Shown here: piece after piece, positions 10,620-20,539 of the stretch
How positions within the stretch are numbered: the stretch's first letter is position 1
Layout of the letters: the number at the start of each line of letters is the position of its first letter
Source of the DNA: Adiantum capillus-veneris
Lineage: Eukaryota; Streptophyta; Polypodiopsida; Polypodiales; Pteridaceae
Direction: 5' to 3'
NCBI GenBank assembly: GCA_014529385.2
Contig: CM043957.1
Location: forward strand, 72,324,381-72,358,380
DNA length: 34,000 nucleotides
The notes under the pieces: model-generated
The model's input: the letters and a program-made list of their open reading frames with translations, nothing else
Told to the model about the DNA's origin: nothing
Databases searched by the model: none
Made by a program: the position numbers and the translations under genes

Positions 10620-11293
10620 GGGGGGGGAGAGAGATAGTGCTCGGGCTGCTTTGAAACGTATCGGCAATGATCAAGCAAACACAACTATATATTTAAGAAA
10701 GAGAGAGAAAGGGGGAGGGGGTGCTTGTTACATTAATACCTTCTTACAAATCTGTCATGACAAATCAAAGTGAGATTAGTATTTTTTCAACATAGCTTGC
10801 GTAAATTTCACCACAACACATCACAAGATAAGCCACCCCAATCACTGTCTTAAGGCCAGGGGAGTCCTCTCCACCCTGGCGCCCTCTTACAGTATGTGGG
10901 ATTTATGGCTAGATTGATGACAACACCAGAGGCAAGCTATCAATAACTTAACAAAAAACACCAAGACACTTACGCATCATTGTTGTCCATTACTTCACGT
11001 TGGAAGGGAGACAAAGTATCCAAGCTTAGTCCAAATCCACCCTTCTTGATTCAGCAAATGTTGGGATTACACTAGTAGGAGAAATGATAGATTTCCTACT
11101 CTCAATTGAATGATCACTCTCTCTCTTACAATGGCATAGAGTTTCCTTGCTAATCCCCTATTACAACACTTGCACATGCATAAGACAATGAGCTTCCACT
11201 CAAGAGCTCCTTCTAGAGAGGTTGAGCTTGGCTTCTCAAGCTATAGCATAGTGCTCCTGCTTATGGCTCCCCCTTTTGTGCTAGCTACACCCT

Positions 11294-11302
11294 CCTTTTA
11301 TA
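11294..11302 (-). promoter_or_regulatory. TATA box of element B 5' LTR
   Basis: The minus strand reads TATAAAAGG, the promoter copy that would drive B's genomic RNA. It lies about 0.92 kb from the LTR's inner end, leaving a long R-U5. Confidence 0.6.
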
Positions 11303-12960
11303 GCAATTTTGAAGGCTAGGGTTACTCCTCTAACCATGAAGGTGGTGGGGAAAGAGAGAGGAGAGAAATGGAGGTGATAGGACTTTTCATAGTGGGTTAG
11401 TGTTAGTAGAGTTAGTATTAATTTACAAATGGAATTGGATATTTACAATGGGAGTATCCATGTAGGATACAAATAAGGAAGAAAAACTCTTAAGAGGTAA
11501 GAAAAGGTGGATTTCTTACAAGGTTGATGCTCCAAGTGTCTTGAGTAGGGCCAATTTTGACGCTTGTTGACGGTCCACTAGCTCTGACGGTACATTTTTT
11601 CTCCACTCTTGACCTTCCTTGAGAGACAAGGTAATTGAAGCTGAGTAATCAACCACCATGATGCTGTCTTTTAAGAGAAGAGGCTGAATTTTGTGGTTTT
11701 TTTGAAAGATATGGGTAATTTGGAGGAGGAAAAATGAGACTAGGTGGTCAATTTTGGAATGGAATTGTGTGTGGGAGGTATGAGTTCACCATGGTTTCTC
11801 TTATTCTTCAAGGTTGAGGAGAAGGTGAGTAGGGTGCAGAGAGGAAGGGTGAGAGAGGTGGGGATGATGAGTGGAGAAGTGTGTGTGAAAGAGGAAAATG
11901 ATAAAGTGGAAGAGAGAGTGTGGCTGCATAGCATGGGAAAATTGGGGTCCACTAATAAAATCATAGCTCACAGCTCGTAGCTCAAAAAAATATGAAATAA
12001 TTTGAGGCAAAAGTTCAGCTCATGAGCTACAACTTTTGTTTGTATCACCTTTTCAAATTCGGAGAGCAAGTGAACTTTAAAAATTCAGCAAAACCGACCG
12101 TTTTTTTCCACTACACAAGGTCCTTGTGGGGTCCTTCTTTGGATGATTCTTTTGAATACCTCCAAGAGTGAGCCCTTCATAGTGCATGTATGCATGCCAC
12201 CTACCCTTGACCTTATTTGGTAGGTCTATAATTGAAGATATTGTTGAGATTATGATATAAGTGAATAGTACAACTAAGAAAATCAAATATTGAGGGGTCT
12301 AAAAAATATGTACATGTCAAATATAAATAATATAAGTGGAAAAAATATAAAGGGGTCAAAAGAAATCTCTCTCATTATGAGGCTACCATAAAAAGATAAA
12401 TATTTTTGGTGTTCTAATTTTTTTAGAAAAAAACAAAATAGATGTAGGAAGGAAAAAATCACAATAGTGAAAAATATACACATAAATAAAACTAGTTTTT
12501 TTGGATTTTTGTTGGGGTGGAGTTACACCAAATATAAGAGAAGCTTACATGAAAATATTTCTATATGGAATAAAGAGTATGAAAAATGGTAAGAAAAATT
12601 GTGGTAATGGTGAGGCAATGTACAGAGCATAAATAACACACACCTAGGTAGAAATATTTAAATAAATACCAAAATAATTATGAAAAAATATTTTATTTAG
12701 GCCCTATATACAAAGAAATATTTACATACGCATGGGCCATAATATACTTTTTTTATTATTTTTTATTTTTTTTGGCTCAACTAGCCCAATGTCTAGCTAA
12801 TTGAGGGTTTTTTATTTCAGTAAGGAGATATGGGAAAAGTCCCCTAACTCACACGCACCTATATACAGTGAAAGGGTGAGGGTAACCACAGTGTTTGAGT
12901 GATTTGATAGGGGGGGATAACTCACTATGGCAATCACAGAGAGCCGAAAAACGGCTATCA

Positions 12961-12964
12961 CTGG
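12961..12964. repeat. Target-site duplication of element B, right copy (CTGG)
   Basis: Matches 1815-1818 and abuts the end of the right LTR. Confidence 0.8.
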
Positions 12965-13424
12965 TAGTGTCACGACGCGACCACCGACTCTTACCCCTAT
13001 CATTCAAGCAAAGTCACCTACGTTGCAAACTCTAGCAAAGTTGAAGGATAGCCAACATTCACAAGCCAAGGTGGTTAACTCGTCTTTGTCGGCTACCCAT
13101 GAACCTAGCACTTCAACACTTGTAGTTGCAGCAAGCAGTAATATTGCAAGTACTCAACCTGCACGACCTAAGAGTACATATCAATGGGTCCCCAAGGCCT
13201 TACTTCCAACTACCTCAACCCTCCCATCCATTTCAAGAAAAAATTTCCCTGGAGAACCAAGAGCACGCTCTAGGAGATTCAAGACCAAATCACAATGGAT
13301 TCCAAAACGACTATTAAAAGCCCAAGGCTACTATGATGGAAATGAGAAAATTTTGGTACCTAAACGTAAAATGTGTCCTTCCCTATCGACAACAAACCCA
13401 TATGATTCAAATAGTGTACGCTAA
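12961..13424 (+). pseudogene. Element A: C-terminal part of the post-integrase protein
   Basis: After B is removed, the frame from 1818 continues here without a shift (codons ACT GGT AGT across the junction) and stays open for 154 codons to a TAA at 13422-13424. The sequence is Ser/Thr/Pro/Lys-rich and lacks a known domain. It contains two short repeats built on tryptophan, YQWVPKALLP (W at 13185) and SQWIPKRLLK (W at 13296), each in a basic context. Element C's corresponding tail has W-V-R, W-I-R and W-R-P motifs. An ATG at 12927 lies inside B's LTR and is not the true start. Confidence 0.75.
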
Positions 13425-13429
13425 AGCCA

Positions 13430-13609
13430 ATGGCAGACCGCGGGAAGGGAAAGATCACAGAATGCTACACACCTAGTCCAGAGCTATTTTGGGCTCCAAG
13501 GCAAAACCAATTTATTCCACCTAGCTCAGAAAGGGGGGAGTTCCATGAAGCTTCTAGCTCCTCATGTAATACATCCATAGAGGTAAAAGCTTCTACACAG
13601 CCTCCATAA
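13430..13609 (+). CDS. Element A: small downstream ORF
   Basis: A 59-codon ORF with ATGGCAGACC, a good plant start context, five bases after the previous stop and in a different frame. It begins MADRGKGKITECYTPSPELF and is rich in Pro, Ser and Gln. After the TAA at 13607 the same frame continues, with a stop near 13747, to about 13835. It includes a recognisably protein-like stretch, WNDWFQRM, close to the polypurine tract. It may be a decayed accessory ORF at the 3' end of A. I recognise no family, and it could be non-coding. Confidence 0.35.
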   Translation: MADRGKGKITECYTPSPELFWAPRQNQFIPPSSERGEFHEASSSSCNTSIEVKASTQPP

Positions 13610-13838
13610 ATAGTAGTGGACCTCCATGAAGCTACAAAAGAATCCACACCTCCCAGTGTTCAAGAATCACCTGATGAACCACTTCAAGTTCGATCCTGGG
13701 AGAGTACCTTACCACCCTTGCAACTTGACGAGGCACCTAGTGTAATATAAAACTACTGGCAAAAATCCTCACCTATTACCAACTGGAACGATTGGTTTCA
13801 AAGGATGACGAGCTCATTTCAAACGGTATGATCTACCC

Positions 13839-13852
13839 AAGGAAGGGGGGAG
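13839..13852 (+). other. Polypurine tract of element A
   Basis: AAGGAAGGGGGGAG directly precedes TGTTTGCTGAC, the LTR start. This is typical PPT composition and position and marks the end of A's internal region. Confidence 0.85.
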
Positions 13853-13931
13853 TGTTTGCTGACAGTCATCATTCACTTGCTTCCCTCTCAACCTTTCTCC
13901 CTGACCTCTTAATCTCCAATCTTAGGGAATG

Positions 13932-13942
13932 TATATATAAAG
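13932..13942 (+). promoter_or_regulatory. TATA box of element A LTR
   Basis: TATATATAAAG lies 79 bases into the LTR, a normal distance for a short U3. The ATG of the ORF in the LTR follows about 146 bases later. Confidence 0.65.
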
Positions 13943-14077
13943 CCTTATACTCACAAAAACAAGATAAAAAAGTAAAAGAGCAAGAGCCATAACACAAATC
14001 ATAAAAACAAATTATGCACAAGAACACGACCCTTGCAATATTTGCACTCTAACCATCATCTATTTGCGTGTACAGAT

Positions 14078-14527
14078 ATGGCTAGTACGCTAGAATCATC
14101 TACTCCTGCCTTGGGTGAGAGGTACCCTCCTTACTTTTCCCAAATATTTCACATGGTCTTTCCAGTGCTTGCATGTAAATGGGATTTGATAGGTACGCTA
14201 GCATGTGAGACGAATTTTGAGGAGTTAGAATGGCTGATACGTCTCTTGACCACGTCTGATCCATACTTAGTAGAGAGCGTTTCTCCCATTGCACAAGCCT
14301 ACCCTTTTGACCAAGATGACTATAGGCGTCTAGTGACCTTCTTAGTAAACATGGGCACCTATGATGAAGATAAAAATTTACAGGACTACACGGATGGCAC
14401 ATATGGTCTCATGGATGATGAATTTGTTTATCTCAACGACGAGGATAGAGGTTTAGCCTTAGGGTTTCCCCCCAACCTCCACAATATCCTATTCCCTTCA
14501 CTCTCTAGGGGGAGTGAAAATAATTAG
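14078..14527 (+). CDS. ORF inside element A LTR (150 aa, unknown)
   Basis: An open frame starting ATGGCTAGT, a favourable plant context, encoding an acidic protein beginning MASTLESSTPALGERYPPYF. I chose this ATG over the one at 14033 because of the ATGGCT context and the TATA box about 146 bases upstream. No domain is recognised. The composition (many Asp, Leu, Tyr, with LVTFLVNMGTYDEDKN) is protein-like rather than low-complexity. If the LTR assignment is right, the 5' LTR copy would put this ORF first on A's genomic RNA. It might instead be part of gag, a captured host fragment or a chance ORF. Confidence 0.4.
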   Translation: MASTLESSTPALGERYPPYFSQIFHMVFPVLACKWDLIGTLACETNFEELEWLIRLLTTSDPYLVESVSPIAQAYPFDQDDYRRLVTFLVNMGTYDEDKNLQDYTDGTYGLMDDEFVYLNDEDRGLALGFPPNLHNILFPSLSRGSENN

Positions 14528-14776
14528 GTTAGGGTTCCTTATGTTTTTTGTTGTGTTCAATAAGTGTTGGTACCTTTTCCCACTAATGTGCCTCCTGGAG
14601 GTATTCCTTTTGTTTCCTAGTGTGTACAGGAGCGTGTTGCTATTGATAGGATTTGGACCTTCATGGAATCTTTATCTCGACTCACTCTTCAAATCAAGCG
14701 CGACAATCGACACAAACAGGTGTTTCTTGTCCATTAACATTGCCCCTTATCTTTTTTGCATCTATGATTGTCTGAT

Positions 14777-16689
14777 TTAATTGTGATTGGTAGGAGCTTG
14801 CAAACTCTTGATTGTCTCCAGTGCATCTTGCTTTTCCTTTTCCAACTTCTGGATGTGTTCATCTCTGTCACTGACATCTTCAACGAACATGTTTATTGTA
14901 TCTTCACATATGGCATTGAAGTCTTCCGACTCCTGTAAATTGTCCTTGAGAAGATTTATTGTGCCTTGGAGTCCCAATATTTCAGCATCTCTGATTCTGA
15001 TCAGCTTTAAAGTGTCCTCCCTTTGCTCTTGCAGTCTCAGAACTTCCTCATCAGTTTTTTGTAGCTTCATTTTGTTGGACCGGTTCTGATCAGCTAACCA
15101 TTGACTGTGCAGTTTTGTTCGGTTTAGTATTGTCGCCATTGACTGCAAATCTTCATCTATAGTAGCTTCCAGCTCAATTTCTTGAGATGAGGAAGCTTTA
15201 TCTTTAGACTGATCCACCACCTTTTGCTTGCCTTTATCACTTTGTGATATTTCTCCAGTGTTTCTTCTTCTTCCTCTTCCTCTTCTTCTTGTTCACTGGA
15301 CGGTGTGTGAGCTCTGTCATCACGATGTGAGCTTTTTGAATGCGAAGTAGATTCAGCAGATGGGCTAGATTGCCTTTCACTTGTATCTGACCCTGGAGAT
15401 GGAGACGGTGTTTCCTGATCACCTGAAGTTGGCCTCAACTGATCTCTCAAAGTTTGGAGATCCTCCTCCTCTAGTAGCAAATCTGGTTCATCCCTTGCAT
15501 TTCTTTCTTGGATGTATTTCTCGAACCAGTCCAGCTCAAAAGCTGGGTTGTTTCTATTCTTCGTTCTCAGTTTGAAAGTGCTACTAGAAGGTTTCCAAGT
15601 GGTGCCTACATTGCCTCGTAGAGATCTTTCTAGAGCAAACCCTTCTAGCATCCTTTCCATCTTTCCTATCTTCTGCAACCTGGTGTTGTTTTCCATTTCC
15701 GCTTTCCGCTTCTTTAGTCGGGCATCTTCCTCTTCAGTTCTTTTTTCTTCTTCCATCTTTTCTTGTGTACTTCTAGTCACTCTTTCCAGCTTGCGTCCTC
15801 CAATGGTTTTAATAGATGCCGGTACTTTGTTTTGTGATCTGTCTTCGATATTTTCCCTTAATACCAGCCAGTCGTTCTGATGAGGGGCAGGTGGCAACTG
15901 ATCTGTCGCACCTATGGCATGGTATATTACTTTGGTTAGGACTTCTCCTCCTGCAATGTAATTGGGTCTATCCTGCCTTAGCTTTGTCATTTCTTCAAAC
16001 AGATATGAAGCGTGATCTATGTAGAACTCACGGGTCATTCCCATAGCCCATGTCAATGTGGTTGAGATGCTCCCGTGCGGTGTAGTGTATCTTGGCGGCC
16101 TTTTGTTGTAGCTCAACAAACACTGACTGTAGATCTGTGTCAGTTCTCTTACTTCCTGGTTTGCTATGAGTTCGAAAGAAGGTAGTTTGGACTTTTGCAA
16201 GTAAACTGTGAGGTTTTTCCTTCTTTCTCTCATGTTTGCTCCTTGATCTGACAATTTCAATGCCTCTTTGATGATCTCTTTGGTGATCTGGATCTCCATC
16301 ACTTCGTTATCCATGCCTGCCACTATGCAAGTTCCATCTTCTTGGATAGTCTCTATTAGATGTTGTACCCTCTTGAAATCTATCCCTATTGGTGGTAGTG
16401 ATACGAAGTTCCACAAGCCGACTTTTTTGAGCCATGACCTTTGCGGTGATCTTTTCAAGTAATTCTCTGCCTCCTTGGGAATCATCACTGTATCCACTAA
16501 GTTTCTTTTGTCATCCACATATGAACCTTGATATATCTGACAGGCAGCTGCCTGTTGCACATCTGCAGGTATCCAGGTGGCTGCTGGCTTTAAAGAATTT
16601 GGTAGAAGTGCATAGGGTACTGCACCTTCCGTTGCCAGGTTCTTGCCTTTTCTTTTTCCCGAAGAAGCCTCCATAGATCCTGTCATCAC
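14777..16689 (-). pseudogene. 3' ORF of element C (env-position ORF, plant transposon-like protein)
   Basis: About 640 codons in two frames: 16689-15157, and 15220-14777 joined by a frameshift near 15220. The N-terminal half has a pattern I associate loosely with the 'putative plant transposon protein' family: DNEVMEIQITKEIIKEALKL, then TWAMGMTREFYIDHASYLF and GGEVLTKVIYHAIGA. It is followed by a charged helical region (about 15790-15640), a Ser/Pro/Glu-rich part with a run of Glu (near 15270), and a C-terminal coiled coil (DEEVLRLQEQREDTLKLIRI). I see no signal peptide or membrane segment, so it is not an obvious envelope protein. A splice acceptor sits at its start (16680), and an ATG at 16672-16674 would serve a spliced message. 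The assignment to element C is inference. Confidence 0.6.
16680..16681 (-). promoter_or_regulatory. Candidate splice acceptor of the 3' ORF
   Basis: The minus strand reads GTGATGACAG/GATCTATGG, with a plausible branch region TTAACTGAT about 20 bases upstream. The cut would remove the first ATGs and leave the ATGGAGGCT start. No transcript evidence. Confidence 0.35.
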
Positions 16690-16721
16690 AATTATCAGTT
16701 AATGCACAAACAAAGTATTAC

Positions 16722-16737
16722 TCTGCTAAATTGATTA
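16722..16737. repeat. Inverted repeat flanking palindrome block I, left arm
   Basis: TCTGCTAAATTGATTA, exactly complementary to 17799-17814. Weaker matching continues outward (CAAAG...TAC) and inward (ACTTRAT), suggesting arms of about 40 bases. The pair brackets all four palindromes of this block. Confidence 0.6.
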
Positions 16738-16970
16738 CCACTTAATCATGCATCTAGATGAGCCTTCTTAATCCCAAGATTAGTTAAGGTAAAATGTTAG
16801 CAGATAGACAAGCTCTTCCATTGTGCGACTTTGGCGGCTTCAAATTGATGTTGTTGGTGAAGGAGAACAAGTCCAAATGCCTTGAAATTTTGTGTGGTGT
16901 ATGCTCTCATGGCATGTAAGGTCATTCCATAAGCCAAAGCTCAAAATCTGTCCATCTGCTCCTTTTTCTC

Positions 16971-17712
16971 AGTCTATCGCGATAGACTGGCATTTTTTTG
17001 ATCTGGGTCCTTTTTTGCAGTTGTGACTCCACCAATTGGTTTCCCATACCTTGCACATGATCTGACCCCATTTCTAGCTCAAATGAATGTCAAGTGATCA
17101 CCTTTTGGATCAACTCCCAATTTTCCAGATTCCCTTCAGAGAGATGTTGGTCTATCTCCTTCATTTTGTGTTGTTTTGGGCTCAAACTTAATGGGTGGTT
17201 ATCTTGCATCATGTTGAAGACAACTACTAATTCAAATTTTTTATAAGATGGTCCAGTATCCCTCTGCTTGGTCTATCGCGATAGACTGGGACTTAGTGCC
17301 AGTTTGTCATTTTTTGGCTTTGTGACCATCTGTATGCCTTCTCCGAGTTGATGCAAGGCTTCTTGACCCCTCACATGTAAATTTTACCTGTCTGCCCTTG
17401 AGATGTCTTGTTCGGACTCTGAGTTGTCTGCATGTCTTTCTCAGCTTGCCATGTGAGTCCCTCTTGGCACCAAATTTGGTGTACTGCCTTCATTTGCTTC
17501 CCCAAGTCTAGCTTGTAAAAATTTGAAAAGTCTTTCCCCCCAAAAATTGTTGTAGCAAGTCTATCGCGATAGACTGAGCTTTTTGGCCAAAATAGATTTT
17601 TCTGGCACTTTGACTTGATATTGTGGTTAACATTCCTTGTTAGCACCCCTCATGAAGCCAAAGTCAAAGTTTCCCTTGTCTAAGTGCAAGTTCAAGTCTA
17701 TCGCGATAGACT
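16971..17712. repeat. Palindrome block I: four copies of GTCTATCGCGATAGAC
   Basis: Perfect palindromes at 16971-16988, 17271-17286, 17558-17575 and 17695-17712. Centres are 299, 288 and 137 bp apart. Three copies have the 18-bp form AGTCTATCGCGATAGACT. The DNA between them is mostly diverged, with a loosely shared stretch after each site (GGGCACTTTGTCATTTTTT-like). The first begins 282 bp beyond the first base of the 3' ORF. No gene is supported in 16690-17814. Confidence 0.92.
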
Positions 17713-17798
17713 GGGCACTTTGTCATTTTTTCCAGTTTTTTGATGTTCGTTGACATTCATGGTGTTAATATGCCCTCCTAGACACACATATCAAGTTT

Positions 17799-17814
17799 TA
17801 ATCAATTTAGCAGA
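17799..17814. repeat. Inverted repeat flanking palindrome block I, right arm
   Basis: TAATCAATTTAGCAGA, complement of 16722-16737. Confidence 0.6.
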
Positions 17815-19459
17815 ATGTACTCCCTCTTTGCAGCACTTAGCTGGTCCTGAAGTCGAAGTAGATCACTTAGGTGATGGTCGCGGTTCCTTTTGGTCTTTGT
17901 ATGATTCCGGCTGTCTTTTACTTTCTTTTGACCTTCCATCCAAGCAGTGAGTTGTTGTTTTGGTGTTTGAAACACCAAGAACAACCATTTGGACGTCTTT
18001 CTGGCTTGTTGCCGGCATTTGCCCTAGTGAACAAACTTTTTTATTTCTGAGTGGACACATTCCATCCCGTAGTTGACCTCCTTTGGATGTTCCTTGTTGA
18101 ATTTGGTGTAATTTTGTCACTTGGTCGGCCCGTTAGAGTATCGTGACGCTTTGTGGGGTTTTCGTCAGATAGGGACTTTAGGCTCCGTTTTGACGAACTT
18201 TTTTATAGTCTAACCCTTCAGTCGGTTTGTCGAGGTCATTGGCTAGCTGTCTATGAATTTTGGCTCATTTCCGATCACCTTGGTTTTGTCTCCCTTTTGC
18301 AGGTCCTGCTAAATTAGGGTTTTCTGAGCGGCTTCCTTCACGCTTTCTGAGGTCATAGGCTCGATCCCTAAGCAATAGGCATTGTGCCTTTCACTTTTGG
18401 TCCCATTTGGTGGCCTCTAGGTCTCCCTAACAACCATACACAGGTTGTGATTGTGATGCCGGCGAGGTTTTGCGACTAACTGAAGTAAACAACACTTAGA
18501 GTCAGTGTTGACGAGCATACCTCTCATATCTGATGTCGATCTTGCGACCGTGCGCGATAGATGAGCTCCTGGAAGTCTCAACTGCTGTAGGGAGCTCTCT
18601 CTCTCTCACTATGGAAAATGACTCAAACGAGGGATTTCTAGCCTAGCCTCTCTATATGTAATCGAGACTCCGACACCAAATTTTCTCATCTTTTACCTGT
18701 GGCCATAACTTTTTGCGAGATGCGGTTTAGGCTCGCAAATTTCCTCATTTGGACTTCGGTTGCTCCAGTTTTACCAGTTTTGTAGATTTCCCATGTTGGA
18801 GGTCCCTTCATGACGGTGGTCATTTTGCTCTGTCACCTTTGTAGTCCTTATTTTTTCTGTGTCTTCTTTACCTTGCTCTGATCATGCGTCTCTTCTATTG
18901 TGTTTCCATCCGGATTACGGATTTTTTTCTATAGTTTTTGCTAGAAAATGGCTAAAATAAAGCAAATAAATCCCAAAATAACCCGAAAATAGCAATTCTA
19001 ACCTAAAAAAATACCAATGAGAAACAAAACACTTTGTAGCTCACTTTTCTCTCGTCTATGTACAATCTCGCTCATTATCGTCAACCTTGGCCTATTTTTT
19101 GCTGTTTTTAGACAGTTTTTGACCAGATTTGACTCTCTTTATAGTCTATACACATCCCTAGAGGCTCATGAATGATGATTTGGTCCCCAATTCTGATTAA
19201 TTACAAGGGCATATTCTTTTTCCCAAAATCACACAATAAAATGCAAAAATGGTTGAAAAATTGCTCACAAACATTGCCCTCTAATATATGACATGATGAG
19301 TCCGCATTTGGAATGCCTCCCCCCCTCCTAATTGGAGGTGTTGTGCATGGGTTTGAACTCGTGCTAATGCAGGCCTTGTAATGTAGCCCTATATGCATGT
19401 ACGGTCAATGCATGTAGAAAGAATTTATGCAGTGCACGAGGAAGGTATAAGCGATTCGT
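17815..19459. other. Long non-coding spacer of element C
   Basis: No ORF here has protein-like sequence or a recognised domain. Pyrimidine-rich stretches alternate with AT-rich ones (about 18930-19030). On the minus strand TATAAAGAG (19135-19143) and a purine run followed by TGTTTG (19274-19284) could be traces of an older LTR, but no partner copy is in the window. A half copy of the palindrome, GCGCGATAGAT, lies near 18552-18562. Confidence 0.5.
19274..19284 (-). other. Polypurine-like site before TGTTTG
   Basis: The minus strand reads TTAGAGGGCAA directly before TGTTTGTGAGC. A stronger purine run, GGAGGGGGGGAGG, lies at 19316-19328. It is 176 bases after the post-integrase ORF, where a PPT and 3' LTR would be expected if C ended here. 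The sequence beyond does not resemble C's 5' LTR (30854-31687), so I hold this at low confidence. Confidence 0.3.
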
Positions 19460-20539
19460 TTATTGGCATTTGTGGTTGAGGTTTCCTGTGGTAGCTTGAG
19501 TTGGCTGGCAGATTTTCTTTGCAAGTAGTAGTTGTAACTCCGCCGCCCTTTGTTTGATTGTTTTCCATTGGTTTTGAATTGGCGTATGTGGTTCTTTTGA
19601 AGTCAATGTTGTCGTATCTGGTGGAACATTCTCTCTTTCTGCTTTGATGACTTGGGTCTTAGACATCCTTGTAGTTTTTGTTGTTGATTCTGTTTGTTTC
19701 CTCGTGCTGTTTGTATGATGTTGCTTGACCTTGACATTTGTAGATAGATGCACGATTGTCATCTTTGTCCGCCCTTCTTGTGTTGTTGGCTCGTTTTGAA
19801 TTGGCACTTTTGGCCTCCATACCAATATAGTCCGTTGCGTATTTGACAAATTGACTATGTTTCTTTGAAGTTTTGTTGGCTTTCGGTGTTTTGTCTGTTC
19901 TTCAAACTCCTTTTTTATAGGAATTAGGCGGTCGCGCCTTATCCACACTTTGTATTGCCACTTTTGATGTAATTTTGCCTCGGTCATCTCTGTATGTCGT
20001 ACCCAAACTTGCCTGGTTCCCTGCATGGTTGCTGATTTTTGATAAGACGTTGCTGGACTTGTAAACTTTGTTTGTTGTTGGGCAGATTTTTGTATTGACT
20101 TTTGTTTGCTCCTTGACATGAATTGGTTATATGATAAGAAGGGTTCTGAAAAGTTTTCCTTTCTGAACAGTGCCTCATTCGTATCCAGATCAATGAATAC
20201 CCTGTTAGCTTTCGTCCATGACACTGCTAAGATACACGGAGTTGCTGACCTACTTGGTGGCAGTACATGGAATTTTGTAGTGTACGGGTGTGCCTGCACT
20301 GTGATTGGTATTATAATAGACCACATCGTGGTCACCTCATCACTCGACGCTACTTTCAACCTGTGTGTCTCTGGAATCGTCTTCATTGGTCTAAGTTTCT
20401 GAAAGAGCTCAAAGCTGATGACACTCATTTTTGCTCCAGTGTCATGCAATGCATAGATTTCAACTTGTTTTGTGTCTGCATAAGCTTTTATGTAAGGACT
20501 GCACCATGTATCTTCCAAGTCGTTGATGATGCTATCGTC
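19460..20539 (-). pseudogene. Element C: retropepsin-like domain downstream of integrase
   Basis: In the integrase frame after a single TAG, 352 codons from ATG at 20518. Active-site motif YALHDTGAKMSVIS (DTGA at 20432-20443, residues 26-29), then LKVASSDEVTTM, and CILAVSW near residue 95, where the usual ILG reads ILA. After residue 115 the chain is basic and Thr/Lys/Gln-rich, with spaced tryptophan motifs VWVRH (W172), VWIRR (W192) and LVWRPK (W234). It would be cleaved from or read through with integrase. C also has a normal protease at 24390-25601, so this is a second one. Retained DTGA suggests past activity, but a role as a decayed binding domain is possible. Confidence 0.82.

Larger units (their letters stand above)
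10376..12960 (-). repeat. Element B 5' LTR (about 2.59 kb)
   Basis: Direct repeat of 1819-4471 with the same TG...CA ends. Scattered single-base differences, a shorter GA tract and a 54-bp deletion at about 11338 are the main differences. The high identity over 2.6 kb points to a fairly recent insertion. The minus-strand TATA box is at 11294-11302 and the GA tract at 10552-10613. No gene is supported inside. Confidence 0.95.
13853..14739 (+). repeat. Element A 3' LTR (about 887 bp, right end inferred)
   Basis: It starts with TGTT right after the PPT. The first convincing matching end is AACA at 14736-14739, which gives a TGTT...AACA inverted end pair. The other LTR is outside the window, so the right end is an inference. 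It contains a TATA box (13932-13942) and an ORF (14078-14527). From 14528 to 14739 I see no gene. An alternative is that the LTR ends earlier, since a purine run AGGGGGAG followed by TG at 14507-14516 could mark another element. Confidence 0.6.

Noticed and set aside
12927-12960. ATG start of the ORF ending at 13424
   Set aside because: It lies inside B's LTR. The real frame comes from element A across the insertion.
14507-14516. AGGGGGAGTG as the polypurine tract and LTR start of another plus-strand element
   Set aside because: No internal coding region belongs to it, and it falls inside the better-supported LTR of A.
14514-14780. Plus-strand hydrophobic ORF of 88 codons as a membrane protein
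   Set aside because: It overlaps the LTR end, begins in the tail of another ORF, and its hydrophobicity comes from T-rich DNA.
17463-17482. CACCAAATTTGGTG as a second primer-binding site
   Set aside because: A short AT-centred palindrome with no LTR end beside it and no tRNA match beyond TTGGTG.
18430-19273. 3' LTR of element C
   Set aside because: It has a TATA-like site and a purine run at the right edge, but its sequence does not resemble the 5' LTR at 30854-31687. Kept only as a weak possibility.
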